From Chryseobacterium gleum (GTDB taxonomy: Bacteria; Bacteroidota; Bacteroidia; Flavobacteriales_D; Crocinitomicaceae): DNA of 38,841 nucleotides. Position numbers and translations under genes: made by a program. The stretch is from assembly GCA_943326315.2 (NCBI GenBank), contig CALPSU020000001.1, positions 1 to 38,841 of the forward strand, written 5' to 3'. The notes below the pieces were generated by a model. It saw only the letters and a list, made by a program, of their open reading frames with translations, was not told where the DNA came from and did not search any database. Each line of letters starts with the position of its first letter. The first letter of the stretch is position 1. Of this stretch, positions 1 through 8,654 are shown piece after piece.

Positions 1-176
1 GTGCAAATTGGTTAGAAAGAGAGACATACGATTTCTATGGTGTTATTTTTTCAGGACATCCAAATTTAACTAGAATACTTAACGAAGATAGTATGGATTA
101 TTTTCCAATGCGTAAAGAATACCAATTGGAAGATGCTACAAGAGAAGATAAAGATGATCGCTTCTTTGGAAGATAA
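1..176 (+). CDS. nuoC: NADH-quinone oxidoreductase subunit C, C-terminal part (cut by window edge)
   Basis: Only the last 57 codons are in the window, in the frame beginning at base 3 and ending with TAA at 174-176. The fragment carries the 30-kDa subunit signature: ERETYDFYGVIFSGHP followed by NLTRIL, then an acidic tail ending FFGR. NuoC is a peripheral-arm subunit of complex I that packs against NuoD near the quinone site. It lies 15 bases ahead of nuoD, in the standard nuoA-N order; nuoA and nuoB should lie just outside the window. The identification rests on the signature and the neighbour and is firm; the N-terminus cannot be seen. Confidence 0.93.
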   Translation, partial: ANWLERETYDFYGVIFSGHPNLTRILNEDSMDYFPMRKEYQLEDATREDKDDRFFGR

Positions 177-191
177 TTTAATGATACTGCT

Positions 192-1427
192 ATGAGTAAC
201 GAATTAAAAGAAACTATTAAAGAGGAGTACAACGAAGGTTTATTGTCACATGAAACAATTGATGGCGATTTAGCGACTCTTAATTTAGGTCCTACACATC
301 CTGCAACACACGGTATTTTTGAAAATATTTTAACCATTGATGGAGAGAAAATTTTAGATGCCGTTCAAACAGTAGGTTATATTCACCGTGCTTTTGAAAA
401 ACTTGCAGAACGTAGACCTTACAACCAAATTACAACTATTACAGATAGATTAAACTATTGTTCATCCCCAATTAATAATATTGGTTGGGCATTGACAATG
501 GAAAAGTTAATAGGGATTGAAGTTCCAAAGCGCGTAGATTATATGCGTGTGATTATCATGGAATTAGCAAGAATTAACGATCATTTGATTTGTAATTCTG
601 TTGTTGGTGTAGATACTGGAGCTTTAACTGGATTTACATACTTATTTCAACAGCGTGAAGCGATTTACGAATTATTTGAAGAAGTTTGTGGAGCAAGATT
701 AACAACAAATATGTGTCGTATCGGTGGTTTCGAAAGAGATTTTTCGGATACTTTCTATTCAAAATTAGATACTTTCTTAATAGAATTCCCTAAAGTATTT
801 ACTGAATTTGATAGCTTACTTTCTCGTAACAGAATCTTTATGGATCGTACGATTGGAACTGGGCCAATTTCAGCTGAAAGAGCTTTAGAATATTCATTTT
901 CAGGACCAAATCTTAGAGCTGCAGGAGTTGATTATGATGTTCGTGTTATGAATCCTTATTGTTCTTATGAAGATTTCGATTTTATCGTTCCAGTAGGTTC
1001 AAACGGAGATACATACGATCGTTTTCAAGTTCGTCAGGAAGAAATTCGTCAAAGTTTATCTATCATTAAACAGGCACTAGCTAAAATGCCAGAAGGTGAT
1101 TACAAGGCTGATGTACCTGAGTTTTACCTTCCAAGAAAAGAAGATGTTTACGAGAAAATGGAATCTTTAATTTATCACTTTAAAATAGTAATGGGTGAAA
1201 CTCCTGTTCCTGTTGGTGAAATATATCATTCAGTAGAAGGTGGAAATGGTGAATTAGGATTTTATTTAATAAGTGATGGAGGCCGTACACCTTACCGTTT
1301 GCAATTCCGTCGCCCTTGTTTTATATATTATCAAGCATACCCAGAAATGATTATTGGTCAAACTATTAGTGATGCTGTATTGACATTAAGTAGTTTGAAT
1401 GTAATTGCTGGAGAATTGGACGCATAG
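192..1427 (+). CDS. nuoD: NADH-quinone oxidoreductase subunit D (49-kDa subunit)
   Basis: This 411-residue protein is the 49-kDa peripheral-arm subunit of complex I, which forms most of the quinone-reduction pocket together with NuoB. The family hallmark LNLGPTHPATHG is at residues 30-41, and YCSSPINNIGWALTMEKL follows around residue 95. The C-terminal region has the usual GGRTPYRLQFRRPCF stretch. Length is normal for the family. The ATG at 192 is preceded by no Shine-Dalgarno sequence, as expected in Bacteroidota; an ATG at 181 is in another frame. Only 2 bases separate its stop from nuoE, so the two are co-transcribed. Confidence 0.97.
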   Translation: MSNELKETIKEEYNEGLLSHETIDGDLATLNLGPTHPATHGIFENILTIDGEKILDAVQTVGYIHRAFEKLAERRPYNQITTITDRLNYCSSPINNIGWALTMEKLIGIEVPKRVDYMRVIIMELARINDHLICNSVVGVDTGALTGFTYLFQQREAIYELFEEVCGARLTTNMCRIGGFERDFSDTFYSKLDTFLIEFPKVFTEFDSLLSRNRIFMDRTIGTGPISAERALEYSFSGPNLRAAGVDYDVRVMNPYCSYEDFDFIVPVGSNGDTYDRFQVRQEEIRQSLSIIKQALAKMPEGDYKADVPEFYLPRKEDVYEKMESLIYHFKIVMGETPVPVGEIYHSVEGGNGELGFYLISDGGRTPYRLQFRRPCFIYYQAYPEMIIGQTISDAVLTLSSLNVIAGELDA

Positions 1428-1429
1428 TT

Positions 1430-1972
1430 ATGATAAGTACATTAGAAACCCAAGCAAAAAGACCTCCTTTTAGTCCTGAAAAAATGGCTGAAGTGCAAGG
1501 AGTAATCAAACAATTTCCAGAAGGAAAACAAAAAAGCGCTATTCTAAGAGTTTTGCACATTGCTGAAGAGGAATTCGGAGGATGGTTAAGCCCTGAAACA
1601 ATGGATTATGTAGCTGGCTTGTTAGATATTCAATCAATTGAAGTATACGAAGTTGCCACTTTTTATACTATGTTTAACATGAAACCTACGGGGAAATTTG
1701 TATTCGAAGTTTGTCGTACAGGACCATGTATGTTGGTTGGAAGCGATGATATTATTGAATATATTAAAACTAAATTAGGTATTTCAAAAGTAGGTGAAAC
1801 AAGTGCTGACGGTATGTTTACATTGAAAACAGCTGAGTGTTTAGGTGCCTGTGGAGACGGACCAATGCTACAATGTGGTAAAGTATATCACGAACATTTA
1901 ACACCTGCTAAAGTAGATGCTTTAATGGACGAATACAGAGAAAAATATTCATCTTCAACTAATCAAAACTAA
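1430..1972 (+). CDS. nuoE: NADH-quinone oxidoreductase subunit E (24-kDa subunit)
   Basis: This 180-residue thioredoxin-fold [2Fe-2S] protein belongs to the NADH-dehydrogenase module of complex I and holds cluster N1a. The four ligands are visible as C95-x4-C100 (CRTGPC) and C137-x3-C141 (CLGAC). The helical N-terminal half contains the typical EVYEVATFYTMF segment. Its stop codon overlaps the nuoF start by one base (TAATG), which suggests translational coupling. Having both nuoE and nuoF shows that this complex oxidises NADH, unlike the ferredoxin- or F420-linked forms that lack them. Confidence 0.96.
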   Translation: MISTLETQAKRPPFSPEKMAEVQGVIKQFPEGKQKSAILRVLHIAEEEFGGWLSPETMDYVAGLLDIQSIEVYEVATFYTMFNMKPTGKFVFEVCRTGPCMLVGSDDIIEYIKTKLGISKVGETSADGMFTLKTAECLGACGDGPMLQCGKVYHEHLTPAKVDALMDEYREKYSSSTNQN

Positions 1973-3315
1973 TGGGAAGAAAGTTACTATTAGAGCACAT
2001 TAACGTTCCTGGAATTGAAACGTACGATGTTTACCGTAATCACGGTGGTTATAAATCAGTTGAAAAAGTTTTAAAAACAATGTCTCCTCAGGAGGTTGTG
2101 GAAGAAGTTCAAAAATCTGCTTTAAAGGGTAGAGGTGGAGCAGGTTTTCCAACTGGAATGAAATGGTCATTTTTAGCAAAACCTGAAGGTGTTCCAAGAT
2201 ATTTAGTTTGTAATGCAGATGAAAGTGAGCCTGGAACATTTAAAGATAGATTCTTGATGGAAAAACTTCCTCATTTGATGGTGGAAGGAATGATAACATC
2301 TAGTTATGCTTTAGGAGCTAATACATCTTATATTTACATTCGAGGTGAATATATGTTTGTGTTAGAGATTCTTGAGAAAGCAATAGCAGAGGCATACGAA
2401 AAAGGTTGGTTAGGGAAAAATATTCAAGGATCTGGATATGATTTAGATTTATATGTTGCACCAGGAGGTGGAGCTTATATTTGTGGTGAGGAAACAGCTT
2501 TGTTAGAGTCTTTAGAAGGAAAAAGAGGAAACCCAAGAATGAAACCACCATTTCCAGCTATCAAAGGATTATATGGTTGTCCAACTGTAGTAAATAATGT
2601 TGAAAGTATTTGTACTGTTGTTCCAATTATAAACATTGGCGCTGACGAATATCTTAAAATTGGTACAGAAAAAAGTTCAGGTACGAAATTGATCTCTGCT
2701 TGCGGAAATCTAGCTCGACCAGGAGTTTATGAAATAGAATTAGGAATGTCTGTAGAAGATTTTATCTACGGTGATGAGTGGTGTAGAGGAATTGCAAACG
2801 GGAAAAAGATTAAAGCTTTAATCCCAGGTGGTTCATCTGTTCCGATTTTACCAGCACATTTAATTACAACAACTGCAGCTGGAGAAACAAGATACATGAG
2901 TTACGAAAGTTTATCAGATGGTGGATTCGCAAGTGGATCTATGTTAGGTTCTGGTGGATTTATTGTTTTTGATGAAGATCAGTGTATTGTAAGAAATACG
3001 TGGAATTTTGCTCGTTTTTATGCACATGAATCATGTGGACAATGTTCTCCTTGTAGAGAAGGTACTTCATGGATGGAGAAAGTTCTTCACCGTTTAGAAA
3101 CTGGAAAAGGAAACATGCGTGACATTGATTTATTGGCTGAAATCAATAAAAAAATAGAAGGAAATACAATTTGTCCTTTGGGTGATGCTGCCGCATGGCC
3201 GGTTGCTGCCGCGATTCGTCATTTCCGTGAGGAATTTGAATGGCACGTTACACATCCAGAAGATGCTGTAAAAGGGAACTACGGTTTATTAAAAACTCCA
3301 TCAATAACTTTATAA
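1972..3315 (+). CDS. nuoF: NADH-quinone oxidoreductase subunit F (51-kDa, FMN and NADH binding)
   Basis: This 447-residue subunit binds NADH and FMN and carries [4Fe-4S] cluster N3; it is where electrons enter complex I. The glycine-rich FMN/NADH segment GRGGAGFPTGMKW is at residues 53-65, and a second nucleotide-binding stretch, GGGAYICGEETALLESLEG, lies near residue 165. Cluster N3 ligands are C355, C358, C361 (SCGQCSPC) and C401 (TICPLGD). Length and motif order are standard. The start overlaps the nuoE stop by one base, and nuoG begins 10 bases after its stop. Confidence 0.97.
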   Translation: MGRKLLLEHINVPGIETYDVYRNHGGYKSVEKVLKTMSPQEVVEEVQKSALKGRGGAGFPTGMKWSFLAKPEGVPRYLVCNADESEPGTFKDRFLMEKLPHLMVEGMITSSYALGANTSYIYIRGEYMFVLEILEKAIAEAYEKGWLGKNIQGSGYDLDLYVAPGGGAYICGEETALLESLEGKRGNPRMKPPFPAIKGLYGCPTVVNNVESICTVVPIINIGADEYLKIGTEKSSGTKLISACGNLARPGVYEIELGMSVEDFIYGDEWCRGIANGKKIKALIPGGSSVPILPAHLITTTAAGETRYMSYESLSDGGFASGSMLGSGGFIVFDEDQCIVRNTWNFARFYAHESCGQCSPCREGTSWMEKVLHRLETGKGNMRDIDLLAEINKKIEGNTICPLGDAAAWPVAAAIRHFREEFEWHVTHPEDAVKGNYGLLKTPSITL

Positions 3316-3325
3316 AAATACAATT

Positions 3326-4294
3326 ATGATCAAAGTCACAATTGATGATATAGAAATAGAAGTAGAAGAAGGAACAACGATTATGAATGCTGCTCGAATG
3401 ATCGGTGGTGATGTCGTTCCTCCTGCTATGTGTTATTATAGCTCACTTCCTGGTACTGGTGGGAAATGTAGAACTTGCTTAGTAGAAGTTGCTGCTGGTT
3501 CAACAAAAGATCCTCGACCAATGCCAAAATTAATGGTTTCTTGTTCTACAACAGTTCAAGATGGAATGATTGTAAAAAATAGAACGAGCGAAAAGGTAAT
3601 AGAAAACCGTGGAGCTGTCGTTGAGTTTTTATTGATTAACCACCCATTAGATTGTCCAGTTTGCGATCAGGCAGGAGAATGTGATCTACAAGATTTAGGT
3701 TTTTCTCATGGTAAGGAAGGGTCTCGTTACGAGGAAGAAAAAAGAACATTTGAACCGATTGATATTGGTGAAAATATCAAGTTGCATATGAATAGATGTA
3801 TCTTGTGTTATAGATGTGTTCATGTAGCGAATCAATTAACTGATCAAAGAGTGCATGGAGCTTTACACAGGGGTGATCATACCGAAATCAGTACATATAT
3901 TGAGAAAGCTGTTGATAATGAGTTTTCAGGTAATATGATTGATGTTTGTCCTGTTGGGGCTTTAACAGATAAAACTTCTCGTTTTAAAAGTCGTATTTGG
4001 TTCTTAAATCCAATGAATGCTACTTGTGAATGTACAAAATGTTCAGGTAAAGCAGTAGTTTGGATGTTCGGAAAACAAGTTTATAGAGTTTCGGTTCGTC
4101 AAGATAAATATGGTGAAGTAGAAGTTGAAAATGGAAAACCAAATTGGCTTTGTAACGATTGTCGTTTTGACAAGAAAGATGTAACTAAATGGAATATTGA
4201 AGGTCCACGTCATATTGATCGTCATTCAGTTATTTCTCAAGGACATTACGAAAAACCAAATCCGTTGAAAAACGTGACTAAAAATATAGAATAA
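3326..4294 (+). CDS. nuoG: NADH-quinone oxidoreductase subunit G, short form with Fe-S domains only
   Basis: At 322 residues this is much shorter than the 700-900 residues of classical NuoG, because the C-terminal molybdopterin-oxidoreductase-like domain is absent. The electron-carrying part is complete: [2Fe-2S] N1b ligands C36, C48, C51 and C73; N5 ligands H106, C110, C113 and C119 (HPLDCPVCDQAGEC); and a further [4Fe-4S] set at C158, C161, C164 and C208. A last group, C234, C236, C239, C276 and C279, lies where cluster N7 binds in E. coli but with different spacing. The gene is intact, ends cleanly and overlaps nuoH by one base, so the short length is native and not a truncation. I recall short NuoG forms in other Bacteroidota but did not check. 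Confidence 0.93.
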   Translation: MIKVTIDDIEIEVEEGTTIMNAARMIGGDVVPPAMCYYSSLPGTGGKCRTCLVEVAAGSTKDPRPMPKLMVSCSTTVQDGMIVKNRTSEKVIENRGAVVEFLLINHPLDCPVCDQAGECDLQDLGFSHGKEGSRYEEEKRTFEPIDIGENIKLHMNRCILCYRCVHVANQLTDQRVHGALHRGDHTEISTYIEKAVDNEFSGNMIDVCPVGALTDKTSRFKSRIWFLNPMNATCECTKCSGKAVVWMFGKQVYRVSVRQDKYGEVEVENGKPNWLCNDCRFDKKDVTKWNIEGPRHIDRHSVISQGHYEKPNPLKNVTKNIE

Positions 4295-5328
4295 TGGATA
4301 CAGGATTATTTTTAGAAAAACTTATTTTAGTTGTAATTCTTTTTGCTATTTCATTGGGAATAGCTATGTATTCAACTTATTTAGAGCGAAAAGTTGCTGC
4401 TTGGTTTCAAGATCGTGTTGGTCCAGATAGAGCAGGTCCTTTTGGGTTGCTTCAACCTTTAGCAGATGGAGGTAAAATGTTTTTTAAAGAAGATTTCACT
4501 CCTTTTAGCTCAGATAAATGGTTGTTTATAATTGCACCTGGTATTGCAATGTTTGTTTCTTTAATAACAAGTGCTGTTATTCCATGGGGACCAAATTTAT
4601 TCGCTTTTGGAAGAGATATTCAATTGCAAGTTGCTAACGTAGATATAGGTATTCTATTTATCATGGGATTTGTTTCTATTGGAGTTTATGGAATTATGAT
4701 TGGTGGATGGGCTTCAAATAACAAATTTTCTTTGTTTGGAGCTATTCGAGCGTCTTCTCAAATGATTTCTTACGAATTAGCAATGGGAATATCAGTAATT
4801 ACAATTGTTTTACTAACAGGAAGTTTAAGTTTAAAAGATATAGTTGAAGCTCAACATGGTATAAATTGGTTTGTTTGGAAACAACCTTTAGCCTTCATTA
4901 TATTTTTTGTTTGTGCTTTAGCAGAATGTAATAGAGCACCTTTCGATTTAGCTGAATGTGAAAGCGAGTTAATTGGTGGATATCACACCGAATATGGCTC
5001 TATGAAATTAGGTTTCTTCTTATTTGCTGAATATACAAATATGTTCATCTCTTCAGCAGTAATTGCGGCATTGTTCTTTGGAGGATATAATTTCCCAGGT
5101 ATGGATGCTTTCTCTGGAAATCTATTATCTATACTTTGTGTAGCAGCTTTCTTTGTGAAAATTGTATTTTTCATTTTTCTGTTTATGTGGGTAAGATGGA
5201 CAATCCCGAGATTTAGATACGATCAATTAATGCATTTAGGATGGAAAAAAATGATTCCTATTGCTTTAATTAATTTATTGGTAACTGCAATTGTAATCGC
5301 CTTCATTGAAGGATGGTTTAATTCATAA
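4294..5328 (+). CDS. nuoH: NADH-quinone oxidoreductase subunit H (ND1-type membrane subunit)
   Basis: This 344-residue multi-pass membrane protein links the hydrophilic arm of complex I to the proton-pumping arm and lines the entrance of the quinone tunnel. The two family signatures are clear: ERKVAAWFQDRVGPDRAGP near residue 31, followed by the LADGGKMFFKED loop, and AECNRAPFDLAECESELIGG near residue 208. Eight or so hydrophobic segments can be picked out. The start codon overlaps the nuoG stop (TAATG). A 17-base gap separates it from nuoI, one of the larger gaps in this operon. Confidence 0.96.
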   Translation: MDTGLFLEKLILVVILFAISLGIAMYSTYLERKVAAWFQDRVGPDRAGPFGLLQPLADGGKMFFKEDFTPFSSDKWLFIIAPGIAMFVSLITSAVIPWGPNLFAFGRDIQLQVANVDIGILFIMGFVSIGVYGIMIGGWASNNKFSLFGAIRASSQMISYELAMGISVITIVLLTGSLSLKDIVEAQHGINWFVWKQPLAFIIFFVCALAECNRAPFDLAECESELIGGYHTEYGSMKLGFFLFAEYTNMFISSAVIAALFFGGYNFPGMDAFSGNLLSILCVAAFFVKIVFFIFLFMWVRWTIPRFRYDQLMHLGWKKMIPIALINLLVTAIVIAFIEGWFNS

Positions 5329-5345
5329 TTCTTAGATACTGAACT

Positions 5346-5888
5346 ATGCAAAGTTTAACGAATAGAAGTAAAATGGTTTCAAACAAGAAAATGACTTTTC
5401 TTGAGAAATTATATTTACCTGCGATTTTTGGAGGAATGCTTATCACTTTTAAGCATTTATTTAAGAAAAATAATACACTGAAATACCCTGAAGAAACAAA
5501 AGTTTTTGCTCCAGTGTATCGTGGGCTACATGTTTTGAAAAGAGATGAGCAAGGTAGAGAAAATTGTACTGCTTGTGGATTATGCGCTGTAGCATGTCCT
5601 GCTGAAGCTATTACGATGGTTGCAGGTGAAAGAAAAAAAGGAGAAGAAACTTTATATAGAGAAGAAAAATATGCTGAAACATATGAAATCAATATGTTAC
5701 GTTGTATTTTTTGCGGTTTATGTGAAGAAGCTTGTCCAAAAGAGGCAATTTTCTTGACAGACCGAATTGTTCCTTCTCAATATGAAAGAGAAGATTTTAT
5801 TATGGGCAAAGATCGCTTAGTAGAAGATTTAGATAATAGAATAGATATTTCAAAGCGTCAATTGACTGGTAAAAGAAACGAGATATGA
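5346..5888 (+). CDS. nuoI: NADH-quinone oxidoreductase subunit I (TYKY, two [4Fe-4S] clusters)
   Basis: This 180-residue subunit carries clusters N6a and N6b, which pass electrons to NuoB. Both ferredoxin motifs are complete: C74-x2-C77-x2-C80-x3-C84P and C120-x2-C123-x2-C126-x3-C130P, each pair crossing over to build two cubanes. An N-terminal amphipathic segment around residues 18-40 anchors it to the membrane arm. The start is uncertain: ATG codons at residues 1, 10 and 16 are all possible, and no ribosome-binding site decides between them. The stop overlaps nuoJ by four bases (ATGA), a sign of coupled translation. Confidence 0.95.
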   Translation: MQSLTNRSKMVSNKKMTFLEKLYLPAIFGGMLITFKHLFKKNNTLKYPEETKVFAPVYRGLHVLKRDEQGRENCTACGLCAVACPAEAITMVAGERKKGEETLYREEKYAETYEINMLRCIFCGLCEEACPKEAIFLTDRIVPSQYEREDFIMGKDRLVEDLDNRIDISKRQLTGKRNEI

Positions 5889-6397
5889 ATATAGAAACAA
5901 TCGCATATATTTTAGGGGGCTTAACGATCGGTTCAGCTTTGATGGTTATTTTAAGTCAGCACCCTATCAGAAGTATTCTTTATTTGGTGGTTACATTTTT
6001 CATGATTTCTGCTAATTATGTACTTATGAACGCTCAATTTTTAGCAATTGTAAACATCATTGTCTATGCTGGAGCAATTATGGTATTATTCCTTTTCGTT
6101 TTGATGATGTTGAATTTGAGTAAAGATACAGAACCAAAAAGTTCAATTCCAATGGTTGCTGCTTCTGTTATTGCAGGAGGATCACTTTTAGTTGTTTTTA
6201 TAGCAGCATTGAGAGATGCAACAGTTGCTGTGATTTCTGTAGGTGATAACTCAAATGAAATAGGATTAGTAAAAACATTAGGACATAAATTATTTACAAC
6301 GTATGTTCTTCCTTTTGAAATGTCGTCTGTTTTGTTTATTTCAGCAATCGTTGGTGCTGTTTTATTAGCTAAACGTGAAAAACAAATAATTGATTAA
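5885..6397 (+). CDS. nuoJ: NADH-quinone oxidoreductase subunit J (ND6-type)
   Basis: This is a 170-residue membrane subunit of complex I with about five predicted transmembrane helices. The family stretch LVVTFFMISANYVLMNAQF is followed by the IVNIIVYAGAIMVLFLFVLM helix, which matches the conserved third helix of NuoJ whose pi-bulge takes part in coupling quinone reduction to pumping. It starts inside the last codons of nuoI and ends 2 bases before nuoK. Length is typical. Confidence 0.95.
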   Translation: MNIETIAYILGGLTIGSALMVILSQHPIRSILYLVVTFFMISANYVLMNAQFLAIVNIIVYAGAIMVLFLFVLMMLNLSKDTEPKSSIPMVAASVIAGGSLLVVFIAALRDATVAVISVGDNSNEIGLVKTLGHKLFTTYVLPFEMSSVLFISAIVGAVLLAKREKQIID

Positions 6398-6399
6398 TT

Positions 6400-6726
6400 A
6401 TGGTATTAGCAACTATTTTTGAATCCGTTCCGATTCAGTATTATTTAGTATTATCATCTATCCTTTTTGTTATTGGAGTGGTTGGTGTACTAATACGTAA
6501 AAATGCAATCATCGTTTTGATGTGTATTGAATTAATGTTAAATGCTGTCAACCTTTTATTGGTTGCATTCTCAACATATTTCGGTCAATCTGACGGTCAG
6601 TTATTCGTGTTCTTTATTATGGTTGTAGCTGCAGCCGAAGCAACTGTTGGATTGTCGATTTTAGTATTGATTTACCGTAACACAAGATCTGTGGATATAG
6701 GGTTATTTAATAAACTTAAAGATTAA
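6400..6726 (+). CDS. nuoK: NADH-quinone oxidoreductase subunit K (ND4L-type)
   Basis: This 108-residue protein has three transmembrane helices and is the smallest membrane subunit of complex I. The hallmark LMCIELMLNAVNLLLVAF contains the conserved membrane glutamate of helix 2, and a second acidic residue sits in AAAEATVGLSILV of helix 3; both belong to the central proton pathway. It lies between nuoJ (2-base gap) and nuoL (5-base gap). Length is close to the usual 100-105 residues. Confidence 0.96.
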   Translation: MVLATIFESVPIQYYLVLSSILFVIGVVGVLIRKNAIIVLMCIELMLNAVNLLLVAFSTYFGQSDGQLFVFFIMVVAAAEATVGLSILVLIYRNTRSVDIGLFNKLKD

Positions 6727-6731
6727 TTAGT

Positions 6732-8651
6732 ATGTCTATAGAACAACTTATACCAATTATTATAGCATTACCTTTAATTGCTGGTGCTATCAATGGTATT
6801 TACGGAAAAAAGCTACCTAAGATCTTAGTTGGATCTTTAGCTACGATAACCGTTTTTACCTCTTTCTTCTTAGCATTAACTGTTTTCTTTCAAATGAATG
6901 AAGCGGTTCATATCAATTTGTTTACCATTTTGAAATTAGAAGATTTTTCTTTAAATGCTCGTCTTTTAGTAGATAACCTGTCAATCTGGATGGTACTTAT
7001 TATAACTGGAGTAGGAGCTTTGATTCATTTATTCTCTATGGGTTATATGAGTCACGATGAAGGTTATTATAAGTTCTTTACCTATTTGAATTTATTCATC
7101 TTTGCAATGTTAATTTTAGTATTAGGTAGCAATTATTTTATGCTTTTCTTTGGATGGGAAGGGGTAGGTATATGTTCATACTTGTTAATTGGTTTCCATT
7201 ACAGCGATGCTCAGAAAGGAATGTTGAATGGTTTGGCTGCTAGAAAAGCATTCATTATGAATAGAGTTGGTGATTTAGGTTTATTAATAGGACTTTTCTT
7301 ACTATTAGCTCAGTTTGGAACTTTAGAGTATACTGAATTAGCAGATAAAATTAGCATGGATAATATTCCTGTTGGCGCTGCTTCGATGTTTGCTATTACA
7401 CTTTGTTTATTCATTGGTGCAACTGGTAAAAGTGCGCAAATTCCATTATTTACTTGGCTACCAGATGCAATGGCAGGACCAACTCCTGTTTCGGCATTGA
7501 TTCACGCTGCAACAATGGTAACTGCTGGTATCTTTTTGGTAGTTCGTTCTAATTTCTTGTTTGAATTAGCACCAATGACGCAAGATATTATGTTGTACAT
7601 TGGATTAGCGACTTCATTGATTGCTGCATTCATTGCTCTTCGTCAAAATGATATTAAAAAGGTATTGGCCTATTCTACAGTTTCACAATTAGGTTTATTA
7701 TTTGTAGCATTAGGAATGGGGGCTTATACAGCTGCTATGTTCCATGTTACTACTCATGCCTTTTTTAAAGCTTTACTTTTCTTAGGTTCTGGAAGTGTAA
7801 TTCATGCAATGTCTGACGAACAAGATATTCGTAAAATGGGTGGTTTGAAAAAATTCATTCCTACTACACATGTTACTTTTTTGATCGGAACTCTAGCTAT
7901 TTCAGGTTTTCCATTACTTTCAGGTTTCTATTCTAAAGATGAAATTTTAGGTCATGCATTTGGTCACAATCCTTTGCTTTATGTTGTATTGATGATCAGT
8001 GTTACTTTAACTGCAATATATATGTTCAGAATGTATTTTGTAGTTTTTCATGGAACATTTAGAGGAACGAAAGAGCAAGAAAACCATTTACATGAAAGTC
8101 CTGCAAATATGACTATTCCTTTGGTTATTTTAGCTATTCTTTCTGTTTTTGGAGGTGTTTTAAATCTCCCAGGTTTATTTTTGAAAAATGGAGCACATTG
8201 GATGTCTCATAATTTAAGTCATAATGTTAAAGGTCTAGATTTTATTACATCAGAACACTTGGATAATGGCACAACAATGATGTTGATGGCTGTTGCAGTT
8301 TTGGTTTGTTTAGGAGCTTTATCTTTTTGTTATTCAGCTTATGTTAAAAAATCGCAACTTCCTGTTGAAGATGATAAATTAACAGGATGGGCAAAAGCAT
8401 CTGCAAATAAATTATACTTCGACGAAATTTACAATGCCTTATTTGTAAAACCTATTGAATGGGTTTCAGAAAAAGGTCATCAAGTTATAGAGCTTTTACT
8501 GTTGAATGGAATTATTTCATTTGCTACAAAAACGATTGACAGATCGGGAGAATTAGTTAAAAAATGGCAATCAGGTAAAACGGATTGGTATATTTTATGG
8601 ATGGTTTTCGGAATTGTTGGATTAGTTATTTATTATCTTCTAAATTTTTAA
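6732..8651 (+). CDS. nuoL: NADH-quinone oxidoreductase subunit L (ND5-type antiporter-like subunit)
   Basis: This 639-residue distal membrane subunit pumps protons and carries the long lateral helix along the membrane arm. Typical ND5 segments are FFGWEGVGICSYLLIGFHY near residue 140 and the antiporter core PLFTWLPDAMAGPTPVSAL near residue 238, with the conserved lysine and histidine in helices 7-8 (TGKSAQIPLF, SALIHAATMV). The C-terminal 100 residues form the lateral extension, ending in a last membrane helix (WYILWMVFGIVGLVIYYLL). The stop is three bases before the TTG start of nuoM. Confidence 0.96.
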   Translation: MSIEQLIPIIIALPLIAGAINGIYGKKLPKILVGSLATITVFTSFFLALTVFFQMNEAVHINLFTILKLEDFSLNARLLVDNLSIWMVLIITGVGALIHLFSMGYMSHDEGYYKFFTYLNLFIFAMLILVLGSNYFMLFFGWEGVGICSYLLIGFHYSDAQKGMLNGLAARKAFIMNRVGDLGLLIGLFLLLAQFGTLEYTELADKISMDNIPVGAASMFAITLCLFIGATGKSAQIPLFTWLPDAMAGPTPVSALIHAATMVTAGIFLVVRSNFLFELAPMTQDIMLYIGLATSLIAAFIALRQNDIKKVLAYSTVSQLGLLFVALGMGAYTAAMFHVTTHAFFKALLFLGSGSVIHAMSDEQDIRKMGGLKKFIPTTHVTFLIGTLAISGFPLLSGFYSKDEILGHAFGHNPLLYVVLMISVTLTAIYMFRMYFVVFHGTFRGTKEQENHLHESPANMTIPLVILAILSVFGGVLNLPGLFLKNGAHWMSHNLSHNVKGLDFITSEHLDNGTTMMLMAVAVLVCLGALSFCYSAYVKKSQLPVEDDKLTGWAKASANKLYFDEIYNALFVKPIEWVSEKGHQVIELLLLNGIISFATKTIDRSGELVKKWQSGKTDWYILWMVFGIVGLVIYYLLNF

Positions 8652-8654
8652 GCT

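Noticed and set aside
3326..4294. NuoG as a truncated pseudogene
   Set aside because: All cluster ligands of the N-terminal part are intact, the stop is coupled to nuoH by a one-base overlap, and no remnant of the missing domain follows.
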